64,000 nt of DNA, from assembly GCA_003285105.1 (NCBI GenBank), contig CP030158.1, forward strand, positions 248,001 through 312,000. The letters are read 5' to 3'. Shown piece after piece: positions 9,533-18,739 of the stretch; the stretch's first letter is position 1, and each line of letters opens with the position of its first letter. A program made the translations under genes and the position numbers. The notes under the pieces were generated by a model. The model worked only from the letters and a program-made list of their open reading frames with translations, was not told where the DNA came from and ran no database searches. The stretch is from Roseithermus sacchariphilus (lineage in GTDB: Bacteria; Bacteroidota; Rhodothermia; Rhodothermales; MEBIC09517).

Positions 9533-10531
9533 TCAACCCGCCCCCTCCCCGTCCGGCAGACCGGCCAGCAGGTAGAGCACCGCCATCCGCACCGCCACGC
9601 CGTTCGTGACCTGATCGAGGATGACCGCCCGCTCGTGGTCGACGACCTCGCTCGCCAGCTCGACGCCGCGGTTGACGGGACCGGGATGCATGATGATCAG
9701 GTCCGGGTGCTGCTCCAGATGCTCCAGCCGGATCCCGAAGCGCTCGTGGTACTCCCGCAGGCTGGGGAACAGCCCCGCCTCCTGCCGCTCCAGCTGGATC
9801 CGCAGCGCCATCGCCACGTCACAGCCCTCCAGTGCCTCCTCCAGCCGGTGCGTCACCCGCACGCGCCCGCCCTCCACCATCTCCTCGATGCCGTAGGGGA
9901 TCAGCGTCCGCGGCCCGCAGAGGGTGACGTGCGCCCCCAGCGCCGTCAGCGCGTAGAGGTTGGACCGGGCCACCCGGCTGTGCGTGATGTCCCCGATGAT
10001 CGACACGTTCAGCCCCTCGAAGGAGGGCTTCAGATCGGCGATGGTGAGCAGGTCCAGCAGCGCCTGCGTCGGATGCTCGTGCGCTCCGTCCCCGGCGTTG
10101 ATGATGACCGCATCGACGCATTGCGTCAGGAAGTGCGGCGCACCGGGCGATTTGTGGCGCACCACCACCATGTCGATCTTCATCGCCTCGATGTTCCGCG
10201 CGGTGTCCTTCAGCGTCTCCCCCTTTGATACCGACGAGGTCGAGACGGAGAAGTTGACCGTGTCGGCCGAGAGGCGTTTCTCGGCGAGTTCGAAGGAGAT
10301 GCGCGTACGCGTGGAGGGCTCGAAGAAGAGGTTGACGACGGTGATGCCGCGCAGCGTCGGGACGCGCTTGATCCGGCGGCCCAGCACGTCCCGGAATTGC
10401 CGGGCCGTCTCCAGGATGAGGCGGATCTCCGCGGCGCTGTAGGTGGCCAGCCCGAGCAGATGCCGGTGCTGCAGCGCCGGCAGGCCCGGCTCCGTCGGGT
10501 CCGTGTGTGCCGTGTCGAGCGTGTCTGCCAT
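9533..10531 (-). CDS. pyrB: Aspartate carbamoyltransferase catalytic subunit
   Basis: This 332-residue cytoplasmic enzyme condenses carbamoyl phosphate and L-aspartate to N-carbamoyl-L-aspartate, the committed step of pyrimidine synthesis. Carbamoyl-phosphate binding motif [12 protein letters not shown] (near residue 70), the [11 protein letters not shown] loop and the [12 protein letters not shown] and HPGPVNRG motifs are all intact. No pyrI regulatory subunit is adjacent. It lies downstream of pyrR in the same direction, and carA-carB, supplying carbamoyl phosphate, lie about 17 kb away. The start [10 protein letters not shown] at 10531 is chosen; the longer frame is unlikely. Confidence 0.95.
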   Translation of the reverse strand: MADTLDTAHTDPTEPGLPALQHRHLLGLATYSAAEIRLILETARQFRDVLGRRIKRVPTLRGITVVNLFFEPSTRTRISFELAEKRLSADTVNFSVSTSSVSKGETLKDTARNIEAMKIDMVVVRHKSPGAPHFLTQCVDAVIINAGDGAHEHPTQALLDLLTIADLKPSFEGLNVSIIGDITHSRVARSNLYALTALGAHVTLCGPRTLIPYGIEEMVEGGRVRVTHRLEEALEGCDVAMALRIQLERQEAGLFPSLREYHERFGIRLEHLEQHPDLIIMHPGPVNRGVELASEVVDHERAVILDQVTNGVAVRMAVLYLLAGLPDGEGAG

Positions 10532-10676
10532 CAGAGAAACGAGCAGTCTGAGTGGGGACCGGCCCGGCCTCCGTGGGCGGCACCAGGCCACCCCGGGAAG
10601 CGAGCCGCACGAAAAGAACCGTCGAAACGAGAACGGGCAACCCGGCCGGGCGCGCGCCGGGCGAGGGCCGAGCGGC

Positions 10677-11279
10677 CTACAGGGGCACCCGCCCCGGCGC
10701 CTGGGGCCGGGCCGTCTCGACGAGCCAGACGCCCTCGCGGTCGTCGATCTCCCGGAGGCGGACGCGCACCTCCTCGCCGGGGATCGTCGGCACCCGGCGC
10801 CCCACGAAGTCGGCCGTGATGGGCAGCTCGCGCAGGCCGCGGTCCACGATGACGAGGAAGTGCACCGTGGCCGGGCGGCCCAGGTCCATCAACGCGTCCA
10901 GGGCGGAGCGCGCCGTGCGGCCCGTGTAGAGCACGTCGTCGACCAGCACCAGATGCCGCCGCGACACATCGAAGGGGATGTGGGTGGCCCGCACGACGGG
11001 ATGCTTCATCCGCACCCGGAAGTCGTCCCGGTACATCGTCGCATCGAGCACGCCGAGGTCGAGGTCGATCCCCTCGATCGCACGGATTCGCGCCTGCAGG
11101 CGCCGCGCCAGGTGGACCCCGCGGGTCTGCATCCCGATCAGGGCAAACTGATCGGCCGAGGCCCCGCCGGGAGCGGCGGGGTCGATCAGCTCGACGATCT
11201 GCTGCGCCATCCGGTTCAGCGTCCGATCCAGATCGCGCGCATCCATCAACTGGGCCTTGATGCGGTCTTGCGGTTCCAT
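10677..11279 (-). CDS. pyrR: Bifunctional pyr operon regulator/uracil phosphoribosyltransferase
   Basis: This 200-residue protein has the PRPP-binding motif [18 protein letters not shown] and the type I phosphoribosyltransferase fold. [12 protein letters not shown] and [12 protein letters not shown] are typical PyrR signatures. PyrR binds pyr mRNA leaders in response to UMP and also converts uracil to UMP. It is the first gene of a run pyrR-pyrB-LrgAB. I could not find a convincing PyrR binding loop in the 145-base pyrR-pyrB gap. The carA leader does contain a terminator, so car is a plausible target. Confidence 0.93.
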   Translation of the reverse strand: MEPQDRIKAQLMDARDLDRTLNRMAQQIVELIDPAAPGGASADQFALIGMQTRGVHLARRLQARIRAIEGIDLDLGVLDATMYRDDFRVRMKHPVVRATHIPFDVSRRHLVLVDDVLYTGRTARSALDALMDLGRPATVHFLVIVDRGLRELPITADFVGRRVPTIPGEEVRVRLREIDDREGVWLVETARPQAPGRVPL

Positions 11280-11468
11280 GCGGGGAAACTACGAACGCGG
11301 CGGGACGATTGCCGGGGCGTTTTTTTCGATTTTCGGTGGACGTTTCGAGAAGGACGGCACCCGGGGCCGCGCCCGGCACGGACGGCGCCGAGGCGGACGC
11401 CGGAACCCCGGGCAAGCCGGATACTCTAACTGATCCGCCCCGTCGTCCCGCACAGCCCCTGCCTGCCC

Positions 11469-12401
11469 GTGCCCTCGCCCGACCCCGCCCTGCGCTACCT
11501 CGATCCCGCCATCGTCTCGCGGCTCAACAACATGGAGTTGCGGGCCCGCCTGATCGTCGAGGGCTTCATCACCGGCCTGCACAAGAGCCCGTACCACGGC
11601 TTCTCGGTCGAGTTCGCCGAGCATCGGCCCTACAACCCCGGCGACGAACTGCGCAGCGTCGACTGGAAGGTGTACGCCAAAACGGACCGGTACTACGTCA
11701 AGCAGTACGAGGAGGAGACGAACCTGCGGCACTACGTGGTGCTGGACACCTCGCCGTCGATGCGCTACCGGCACAGCGGGCCGCTGACGAAGCTGGAGTA
11801 CGGTGCCTACCTGGCCGCGGCCCTGCACTTCCTGATGATCCGGCAGCGGGACGCGACGGGGCTGATCGCCTTCGACGAGCGCGTCCACACGATGCTGCGG
11901 CCCCGGAGCACCCCGGGCTTCCTGCGCCAGATCCTGACGACGCTCCAGCGGCTGACCGACGAGCCGGGCGGAGGCTCTCGCACCGCCGCCGCGGCGGCGC
12001 TGAACGAGGTGGCCGAGCGCATCGGCCGCCGCTCGCTCGTGGTGCTCATCACGGACCTCTTCGAAAACATCGCCGCGCACGATCAGCTCCTCAAGGCGCT
12101 GCGGCACCTGCGCTATCGCGGGCACGAGGTGCTCGTCTTCCACGTCCTCGAGAGCGACACCGAACGCCGCTTCCGCTTCCCCGACGTGCCGATGCTGTTC
12201 CGGGACATGGAGACGGGCGAGGAGATGACCCTGCAGCCCGCCCAGCTCCGGGCCAACTACGAGGAGGCCGTCCGGCACTTCAGCGAACGCTTCCGCCGGC
12301 GCTGCCTCGAGAACAACGTGGACTTCGTCGAGCTGGATACGGCCGCCGCCTACGACACGGCGCTGCTCTCCTACCTGAACAAACGCCGCCGGCTGTTGTA
12401 G
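11469..12401 (+). CDS. DUF58 domain protein
   Basis: This 310-residue protein carries the DUF58 signature YNPGDELRSVDWKVYAKT (residues 55-72) followed by a von Willebrand factor A-like fold, with the DTSPSMR metal-site motif near residue 95. DUF58 proteins usually accompany MoxR AAA ATPases and VWA membrane proteins, but none is adjacent here. GTG at 11469 is used because it is the only start preceding the conserved N-terminus. It is divergent from pyrR across 189 bases. The function is unknown; a chaperone-like or envelope role is assumed for the family. Confidence 0.85.
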   Translation: MPSPDPALRYLDPAIVSRLNNMELRARLIVEGFITGLHKSPYHGFSVEFAEHRPYNPGDELRSVDWKVYAKTDRYYVKQYEEETNLRHYVVLDTSPSMRYRHSGPLTKLEYGAYLAAALHFLMIRQRDATGLIAFDERVHTMLRPRSTPGFLRQILTTLQRLTDEPGGGSRTAAAAALNEVAERIGRRSLVVLITDLFENIAAHDQLLKALRHLRYRGHEVLVFHVLESDTERRFRFPDVPMLFRDMETGEEMTLQPAQLRANYEEAVRHFSERFRRRCLENNVDFVELDTAAAYDTALLSYLNKRRRLL

Positions 12402-12542
12402 CGGCCCCGATGGCGGCCCGTCGGCACGGCCGCGGCACGGCCGCGGCGCAACCCCCGGACCGCCGGCCGGTACAACCGGTTCCGCCGGGCGGCCCCGGGC
12501 CAGCCCGGCTGCTTCGTTGTCGAAACTGACGTGCCCTCCCCC

Positions 12543-14321
12543 ATGACCACACGCCACGCCCTCCGGACCGGGGTGCTGCTGATCGCCCTGCTGGGCGCCC
12601 CGACGCTCCCCCCGTCCGCCCTCGCCCAGAGCGCCGACGTCGCCCCCGAGCTGAAACGCCCCGCCGTCACGCCGACGGCCTTCGAAGCGCCGGACGTCGT
12701 CGCCCGCTACCAGGCCACCATCACCCCGGACGACCTGGCCGCACACCTCTACTTCTTTGCCTCCGACTTCTTCGAAGGGCGCGAGACGGCCACCCGGGGC
12801 CAGAAGCTCGCGGCGGCCTACCTGGCGAGCCAGTACCGCAAGATGGGGTTGAAGCCCGCAGGAACGGCGGCCACCGACGACCCCTACACCCCGGCGGCCT
12901 ATCTGCAACCGTTCACGGTCTACGGCGATCAACTCCGCTCCGCCCGCCTGACCTTCCAGGTCGCCGACGACACCGTGGCGGCCAGCGTCTTCGGCCCGAC
13001 GCACTACGACGGGCAGATGTACCTGTCCTACGGCAACACTCCGTCCGCCGAGGGCGGCGTGGTCTTTGCCGGCTACGGCATCCGCGACCCGCAGCTGGGC
13101 TACAACGACTACGCCGCGCTCCGCGAGCAGGGCATCTCCACGACCGGCAAGTGGCTCCTGATGCTCCGCGCCGAGCCCATGGCCGATGACGGCACCTCGC
13201 TGCTGCCGACGGCCGAGGGCCGGCTCTCGCGCTGGTCCTCGGGCACCGACAAGATCATGACGGCGCTGCAGGGGCAGGGACTCCCGCTGGGCATCCTGAT
13301 CATCGGCGATGCCGGCCCCGGCGTCACGCGCTCGCTGCCCGAACGGACGGCGCTGGCGGCCCAGCAGGCCCAGTCCGTCAGCCGCCTCTCCCTGCGGCCC
13401 AACCTGACAACGCGCCCCTACCCGCCCATCTACGTCATCTCCTCGGCCATGGCAGACCGCCTGCTGGCCGCCTCGGGCCATACCACCGAGGGCCTCCGCC
13501 GGCAGATCAACGCCTCGCTCAAACCGGTGGTCTTCGAACTCGAGAACGCCCGCGTCTCCAGCACCATCGAACGCGCCGTCGAGCCGCTGCAGACGGAAAA
13601 CGTGATCGCCTTCATCGAAGGTACCGACCCGGACCTCAAGGACGAGGCTGTCGTCCTCTCCTCCCATTACGACCATATCGGGATCAACTACGGGCAGGAA
13701 GGGGACGTCATCAACAACGGGGCCGACGACGACGGATCGGGCACGGTGACCATCCTGGAGATCGCCGAGGCCTTCATGAAGGCCCGGCAGGACGGCTACG
13801 GCCCGCGCCGCTCGATCCTGTTCCTGAACGTCTCCGGCGAAGAAAAGGGGCTGCTCGGCTCGGCCTACTACGCCGACGTCGAACCCGTCTGGCCGCTCGA
13901 AAAGACGGTGGCGAACCTGAACCTGGACATGGTCGGGCGCTTCGACCCGGAACACCCGAAGGGCAGCGAAAACTATGTCTACATCATCGGCTCGAACCTG
14001 ATCTCCCAGGAACTGCACGACATCAACCAGCGCGTCAATGCGATCACCGGGGTCAACCTGGAGCTGGACGAGCGCTTCAACTCTCGGGACGATCCGAACC
14101 GGTTCTATGCCCGCTCGGACCACTGGAACTTCGGGAAGCACGGCATCCCGTTCATCTTCTTCTTCACCGGAACCCACGAGGACTACCACCAGCCGGGGGA
14201 CGAAGCGCACAAGATCGCCTACGACCGCATGGCCCGCATCGCCCGGCTCGTCTTCGCCACCGCCTGGCAGGTCGCCAACCAGGACACCCCGCCGGCGGTG
14301 ACCGGGACGGGCTTCAACTGA
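12543..14321 (+). CDS. Secreted M28 family metallopeptidase with PA domain
   Basis: This 592-residue exported di-zinc aminopeptidase-type protein has a signal peptide (residues 1-27, ending at SALAQ). A protease-associated insert lies near residues 150-300, with VVFAGYGIRDPQLGYNDYAAL. The metal ligands are present in order: SSHYDHIG (His about 375), GADDDGSG, SGEEKGLLGS, NLNLDMVGRFD and the final EDYHQPGD. ATG at 12543 is preferred to GTG at 12531 because it starts the charged n-region. It is probably followed on the same transcript by the M20 peptidase. The substrate is likely peptides outside the inner membrane. Confidence 0.9.
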   Translation: MTTRHALRTGVLLIALLGAPTLPPSALAQSADVAPELKRPAVTPTAFEAPDVVARYQATITPDDLAAHLYFFASDFFEGRETATRGQKLAAAYLASQYRKMGLKPAGTAATDDPYTPAAYLQPFTVYGDQLRSARLTFQVADDTVAASVFGPTHYDGQMYLSYGNTPSAEGGVVFAGYGIRDPQLGYNDYAALREQGISTTGKWLLMLRAEPMADDGTSLLPTAEGRLSRWSSGTDKIMTALQGQGLPLGILIIGDAGPGVTRSLPERTALAAQQAQSVSRLSLRPNLTTRPYPPIYVISSAMADRLLAASGHTTEGLRRQINASLKPVVFELENARVSSTIERAVEPLQTENVIAFIEGTDPDLKDEAVVLSSHYDHIGINYGQEGDVINNGADDDGSGTVTILEIAEAFMKARQDGYGPRRSILFLNVSGEEKGLLGSAYYADVEPVWPLEKTVANLNLDMVGRFDPEHPKGSENYVYIIGSNLISQELHDINQRVNAITGVNLELDERFNSRDDPNRFYARSDHWNFGKHGIPFIFFFTGTHEDYHQPGDEAHKIAYDRMARIARLVFATAWQVANQDTPPAVTGTGFN

Positions 14322-14393
14322 TCCGACCGGCCTCCCATCGAGCCGTGACGCAAGGGGCTCAGGGACACGACTGGTCCGGCGGCGTGCGGCTCC

Positions 14394-14428
14394 GTTCGTC
14401 CCTCGCTCCCCTTCCTTCGTCCTTCCCC
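14394..14428 (+). repeat. Heptamer-periodic leader of the M20 peptidase gene
   Basis: Five pyrimidine-rich 7-base units end at the ATG; two examples are gttcgtc and cttcgtc. Periodicity is visible but less exact than at carB or galU. Confidence 0.4.
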
Positions 14429-15655
14429 ATGCTCGACCAGATCAAAGCCCTCAACGACGAGCTGTTCGACGAGATCGTGCGGCTGCGTCGCACCATCCAC
14501 CAGCACCCGGAGCTGGCCTTCGAAGAAGAGCAGACGGCCCGGCTCGTCGCCGATACGCTGCGGCCGCTCGGGCTCGAACTGCAGACCGGCGTGGCCCGGA
14601 CCGGCGTGGTGGCCACGCTGCAGGGCGCGCACCCCGGCCCCACACGCCTGCTCCGGGCGGACATGGACGCGCTGCCCATCCAGGAGGCCACCGGCCTGCC
14701 CTTTGCCTCGGCATACCCCGGCAAGATGCACGCCTGCGGGCACGACGTGCACACGGCCTCGCTCCTCGGGGCGGCGATGATCCTGCACCGGCTCCGGGAT
14801 ACCCTGCACGGGGCCGTCCGCTTCCTCTTTCAGCCGAGCGAGGAGGTCGTCCCCGGGGGCGCCCGGCTCATGATCGAGGAAGGCGCGCTGGCCGACCACC
14901 CGGCCAGCCCGGCCCCGACGACGGTCTTCGGCCAGCACGTCATGCCGGAGCTGCCTGCCGGGTGGATCGGCGTGCGCAGCGGGCTGTACATGGCCTCCGC
15001 CGACGAGATCGCCATCACCGTGCGCGCCCGCGGCGGCCACGGCGCGGCGCCGCACGAGATCGGCGCCGACACGGTGCTGACGGCGGCCCACATCGTCGTG
15101 GCCCTGCAGAGCATCGTCAGCCGCAATTGTCCCCCGGACGTGCCCAGCGTGCTCTCCATCGGCCGGGTCGTCGCGGACGGCGCCCACAACGTGATCCCCC
15201 CGGTGGTGAACCTCTGGGGCACCTTCCGCGCCATGGATGAAACCTGGCGCTTCCGCGCCCACGACCTGATCCGGCAGGTGGCCGAGCAGACGGCGGCCGC
15301 CTTCGGCGCCTCGGCACAGGTGGACGTCCGCGTCGGCTATCCCTCGCTCTACAACCACGAGGAACCGACGGCCTTCGTCCGGGAAGCCGCCGTCGAATAC
15401 GTCGGCGCCGAGCGCGTCGTCGACCTCGACCGCTGGTTTGCCGCCGAGGACTTCGCGTGGTACCTGCGCGAGGTGCCGGGCTCGTTTTACCGCCTCGGTG
15501 TGGGCAACGAGGCCCGCGGCATCGTCCACGGCCTGCACACGCCGCAGATGGACAGCGACGAGGAGGCCCTGCGCGTCGGCCCCGGCTTCATGGCGTACCT
15601 GGCCTGGAAACGGGGGCTGGACAAGACGGAACGGGAAGCATCAGGGGACGATTGA
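14429..15655 (+). CDS. M20 family amidohydrolase (peptidase M20D)
   Basis: This 408-residue enzyme has the motifs of the N-acyl-L-amino acid / hippurate amidohydrolase group: RRTIHQHPELAFEE near residue 20, RADMDALPI, HACGHDVHTASLLG, FQPSEEVVPGGARLMIEEG, GGHGAAPH and a C-terminal GLHTPQMD. The Cys of HACGHD and the His residues bind the two metals. The start MLDQIKALND at 14429 matches the family; the longer frame is rejected. It may cleave acylated or aromatic amino acid conjugates released by the preceding peptidase, which is inference only. Confidence 0.9.
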   Translation: MLDQIKALNDELFDEIVRLRRTIHQHPELAFEEEQTARLVADTLRPLGLELQTGVARTGVVATLQGAHPGPTRLLRADMDALPIQEATGLPFASAYPGKMHACGHDVHTASLLGAAMILHRLRDTLHGAVRFLFQPSEEVVPGGARLMIEEGALADHPASPAPTTVFGQHVMPELPAGWIGVRSGLYMASADEIAITVRARGGHGAAPHEIGADTVLTAAHIVVALQSIVSRNCPPDVPSVLSIGRVVADGAHNVIPPVVNLWGTFRAMDETWRFRAHDLIRQVAEQTAAAFGASAQVDVRVGYPSLYNHEEPTAFVREAAVEYVGAERVVDLDRWFAAEDFAWYLREVPGSFYRLGVGNEARGIVHGLHTPQMDSDEEALRVGPGFMAYLAWKRGLDKTEREASGDD

Positions 15656-15658
15656 CCG

Positions 15659-15700
15659 CCCTTCGACCTTTGCCCTTCGACCCTCGACCTTCCCTCTAAT
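15659..15700 (+). repeat. Heptamer-periodic leader of the DUF2461 gene
   Basis: Six 7-base units run from the end of the M20 gene to one base before the ATG at 15702. Example units are cccttcg and accctcg. The periodicity is exact. Confidence 0.6.
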
Positions 15701-15701
15701 C

Positions 15702-16388
15702 ATGGATTTCCCTCCGTTCCCCGGCTTCCGCGATGCGGCGTTCGACCTGCTGCGCGGGCTGAAGCAGCACAACCGCCGGGACTGGTTCCAGCCCCGGAAG
15801 GCGGTGTTCAAGGACGAGGTGGAGTGGCCCCTGCAATGCCTGGTGGTCGATGCGGCGCGCGAGGCGCAGCGCCGGCACCTGCCGCTCTCGGGCGACCCGT
15901 CGCGGTCGCTGTTCCGCATCTACCGCGACACCCGCTTCTCGAAGAACAAGCAGCCCTACAAGATCCACGCCGGCGCCGTGCTCTCGCGCTCGGGCGCGCG
16001 GAAAGACCCGGGTGTCGTCTACATCCACGTCGAGCCCGGGGCCTCGTTTCTGGGAGCGGGCTTCTGGCGCCCGCCCATGGCGTTGTTGCGTCCGTGGCGC
16101 CTCCGCATCACGGACGACCCGGCGGGGTTCCGCCAGGTGCTCGCCGCCCTCGAAGACCGCGGCCTCACGCTGGACCCCGGCACCCCGCTCACCCGGATGC
16201 CGCGTGGCTTCGAGGCCTATGCCGGCACCGAGATCGCGCCGCTGCTGCAATGGACCTCGTTCACCGTCAGCCGGCCGGTGGCGGACGCGGCGCTGCGCAC
16301 GCCGGCGTTCACGCAGGAGGTCGTGCGCCTGGCCGAAGACGCCCTGCCGCTGCTGACCTACGGATGGGCGATCCTGGACCGTTCCTGA
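15702..16388 (+). CDS. DUF2461/TIGR02453 family protein
   Basis: This 228-residue cytoplasmic protein matches the conserved TIGR02453 family throughout: LKQHNRRDWFQPRKAVFKDE near the start, then FRIYRDTRFSKNKQPYKIHAG and YIHVEPGASFLGAGFW. No catalytic residues have been defined for the family. It is compact and single-domain with the normal length. It follows the M20 peptidase by 46 bases, nearly all heptamer repeat. The function is unknown. Confidence 0.85.
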   Translation: MDFPPFPGFRDAAFDLLRGLKQHNRRDWFQPRKAVFKDEVEWPLQCLVVDAAREAQRRHLPLSGDPSRSLFRIYRDTRFSKNKQPYKIHAGAVLSRSGARKDPGVVYIHVEPGASFLGAGFWRPPMALLRPWRLRITDDPAGFRQVLAALEDRGLTLDPGTPLTRMPRGFEAYAGTEIAPLLQWTSFTVSRPVADAALRTPAFTQEVVRLAEDALPLLTYGWAILDRS

Positions 16389-16401
16389 ACGTCGTGCCCC
16401 C

Positions 16402-16991
16402 ATGAACCGCCTGCCTCCCGCCTGCTGCACCCGGCTCCTGGCGATCCCGCTCCTGCTGCTGGGCGGGCTCGGGTGCGGAGGGACACGCCCGATCGAAACG
16501 GCACCGCCACGCCCGGCCCCCTCCATCGCCCCCCCCGGCCGCCCGACACCGGCCGCGCAACCCTGGTGATCCAGGTCGCCACGGGCGGCACTCCGTTGCC
16601 GGCGGACGTGCAGGCCCTCCGCTTCCGCCTGGCGGAAGTCCGCCTGAAGGCCCGCGGCGGCGCCTGGACGAGCTACCCGGCCGACGCCGGCCGCTTCCAG
16701 ATCACCGCCGAGGCACGCCCCCGCAAGACGGTGCTCTCGACCCGGCTGCCGCCGGTGCCGTACGACTCGCTCGCCCTCGTGCTGGAAGACGTGTTCGTGC
16801 AGTATGGCCCCAACGCGGGCGGGCCGCTGACCCTGACCCGCGGCGAACCCCTGCGCCTGGCGCACCCCCTCGCGCCGCTCCCCGACCAGACGACGACCCT
16901 GCACCTGACCTTCGAGCCGGGCGCCTCGCTCAGCCGCGATGCCGCCTGCCGCTGGTTCTTCCTCCCCTTCATCACCGCCCGGGTCGAATAG
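16402..16991 (+). pseudogene. DUF4382-like lipoprotein split by a frameshift at a C8 tract
   Basis: ATG at 16402 begins a lipoprotein signal, MNRLPPACCTRLLAIPL with lipobox LGLGC (Cys 25), but that frame stops at a TGA near 16569. The conserved body is in another frame and ends at 16991. It has beta-rich segments LVIQVATGG, RFRLAEVRLK and LALVLEDVFVQYG typical of DUF4382-like carbohydrate-binding domains. The frames would join if one base were added within the run of eight C at 16529-16536. Either the gene is inactivated, is phase-variable by slippage, or the sequence has a homopolymer error. A GTG at 16473 could start an unexported version. Confidence 0.65.
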
Positions 16992-17008
16992 CCCCGGCTA
17001 CCCACACG

Positions 17009-17043
17009 CCGGCCCCGGCTCCCACGCAGGGAACCGGGGCCGG
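17009..17043. terminator. Convergent hairpin terminator
   Basis: A perfect 10-base inverted repeat (ccggccccgg at 17009-17018, ccggggccgg at 17034-17043) with further pairing inside it lies between the stops of a plus-strand gene and the minus-strand nfu gene. No strong T-tract follows, so it probably acts as a bidirectional hairpin. Confidence 0.55.
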
Positions 17044-17071
17044 AGGGGACGAACGGCCTGGACCGCCGCGC

Positions 17072-17386
17072 TCAGTAGGCGGCGGCGTTGACGGCTTCCA
17101 CGCGGGTGATCTCGGGGACGGCCCGCTTCAGCGCCTGCTCGATGCCGGCCCGGAGCGTCATCGTGCTCATCGGGCAGGTCCCACAGGCCCCCATCAGTTC
17201 CAGCTCGACCACGAGGTCCTCCGTGATGTTGAGCACGCGCACGGACCCGCCATCGGCCATGAGGTAGGGCCGGATCAGGTCCAGCGCCTCCTCGATCTTG
17301 CGCATGAGTTCCGGATCGTGCCCGGGCTGCCCGGCAGGCTGGCCCTCGGCCGTCGGTCCGCTGATTCGGTGCGTGTTCTCCGGCAT
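17072..17386 (-). CDS. Nfu/NifU C-terminal domain Fe-S scaffold protein
   Basis: This 104-residue cytoplasmic protein is a stand-alone NifU C-terminal domain. It has IRPYLMADGGSVRVLNI (from about residue 38) and the cluster-binding GACGTCPMSTMTLRAGIE, with the CxxC pair intact. Such proteins hold and transfer [4Fe-4S] clusters. It sits directly downstream of the Mrp/ApbC ATPase gene (129 bases), another Fe-S carrier, which supports a joint role in Fe-S delivery. The first 25 residues are low-complexity and variable. Confidence 0.9.
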   Translation of the reverse strand: MPENTHRISGPTAEGQPAGQPGHDPELMRKIEEALDLIRPYLMADGGSVRVLNITEDLVVELELMGACGTCPMSTMTLRAGIEQALKRAVPEITRVEAVNAAAY

Positions 17387-17515
17387 AATCGTAACGGTGC
17401 GATGGGACGCGTCGGTTCTACGGGATGGAAAGAGAGGAACGCCGGGGAGGCGAAAAAGATCTGTCCTGCACGGAAGACGCGCGGGAGCGTCGTGCGGCCA
17501 TCCGTCGTGCGGCGA

Positions 17516-18637
17516 TCAGCGATGCAGGATCTCCACCTTCTGGGTCGGCGGGGCCATGGCATTGCGGAGGGTCACCTGGCGGACCGTCTCCTCGGCCAGG
17601 CGGTGGAAGGCCCGGGCCGAGACGCTCTCCGGCTCGGCCAGCACGACCGGCGTGCCCGTGTCGCCCGTCTCGCGGACGACCTGCTCGATGGGAATCTCGC
17701 CGAGGAACGGCACGCCCAGTTCGCCCGCCAGCTTCCGGGCTCCGCCCCGCCCGAACAGGTAGTACTTGCGATCCGGCAGATCCGGCGGGGTGAAGTAGGC
17801 CATGTTCTCCACAATGCCGAGCACCGGCACCTGGACGTTCTCGAACATGGCCACCCCCTTGCGGGCATCGGCCAGCGCCACATCCTGGGGCGTCGAGACG
17901 ACGATGGCGGCCGTGAGCGGGATGGTCTGGACGATGGTGAGTTGAATGTCCCCCGTGCCGGGAGGCAGGTCCAGGATCAGGTAGTCGAGCTCGCCCCAGT
18001 CGGCATCGCCGAGGAACTGGCGGACGGCGCTCGAGACCATCGGGCCGCGCCAGATGACGGCACGGGCCGGGTCGACCATGAAGCCCATCGACAGGAGCCT
18101 GACGCCGTGGCGCTCCAGCGGGATGATCTTGCGCCGGTCGTTGACGCGGGGCTTCTCGTCCCGGACGCCGAACATGGTAGGCACCGACGGCCCGTAGATG
18201 TCCGTATCGACGAGGCCCACGTCGTATCCCTGCCGGGCCAGCGCCACCGCCAGGTTGGCCGCCACGGTGCTCTTCCCGACGCCCCCCTTGCCGGAGGCGA
18301 CGGCGACAAAGTTCAGCACGCCCGGCGGCGGTCCCGGCGGCTCCGACGCCCCACCCCCGCTGATCTGGATGTCATCGCCCAGCCCGATCATCTCCGCATC
18401 GGTCTCGACCCGCACGTCCAGGTCGGGGCCGACGTGTTCGTGGATGGCCTGCCGGCACGCCGCGACGACGCCCCGGGCAAACGCCGTCCCGGGGTGTTTC
18501 AGCATCACGGTGAACGACACCGTGGCGCCGTCCACGGTCAGGCCCTTGACCATGTTGAGCCGCACGATGCTCTTGCCCCGCTCCGGCTCGACGACGGTGG
18601 ACAGGGCCTGTAGGATCTGCTCGGACGTCACGCGCAT
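17516..18637 (-). CDS. Mrp/ApbC family Fe-S carrier ATPase (DUF59 + P-loop)
   Basis: This 373-residue protein has an N-terminal MIP18/DUF59 domain (residues 1-90) and a MinD-like ATPase. The deviant Walker A is ASGKGGVGKST (near residue 120), then LVDTDIYGPSVP and LDLPPGTGD. The family loads and transfers Fe-S clusters. The CPxC pair that follows ENMAYF in proteobacterial ApbC is absent; here the sequence is ENMAYFTPPDLPDRKYYLFG. To my knowledge this is usual in Bacteroidetes-type Mrp proteins, so it need not mean loss of function. The neighbour is nfu. The start at 18637 is set by MRVTSEQILQAL. Confidence 0.9.
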   Translation of the reverse strand: MRVTSEQILQALSTVVEPERGKSIVRLNMVKGLTVDGATVSFTVMLKHPGTAFARGVVAACRQAIHEHVGPDLDVRVETDAEMIGLGDDIQISGGGASEPPGPPPGVLNFVAVASGKGGVGKSTVAANLAVALARQGYDVGLVDTDIYGPSVPTMFGVRDEKPRVNDRRKIIPLERHGVRLLSMGFMVDPARAVIWRGPMVSSAVRQFLGDADWGELDYLILDLPPGTGDIQLTIVQTIPLTAAIVVSTPQDVALADARKGVAMFENVQVPVLGIVENMAYFTPPDLPDRKYYLFGRGGARKLAGELGVPFLGEIPIEQVVRETGDTGTPVVLAEPESVSARAFHRLAEETVRQVTLRNAMAPPTQKVEILHR

Positions 18638-18739
18638 GGGACCGAAGGAATAGGCTGGCGGGACCGGGGGGCAGTAGACCGTAGCGTCCGGGCTTTGTTC
18701 CGTCCCCGGGCGGCCCCGGCACCGGGGCACGTCGGCCGT

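Noticed and set aside
9960-10442. Plus-strand ORF inside pyrB
   Set aside because: It is antisense to the fully conserved aspartate carbamoyltransferase and has no domain of its own.
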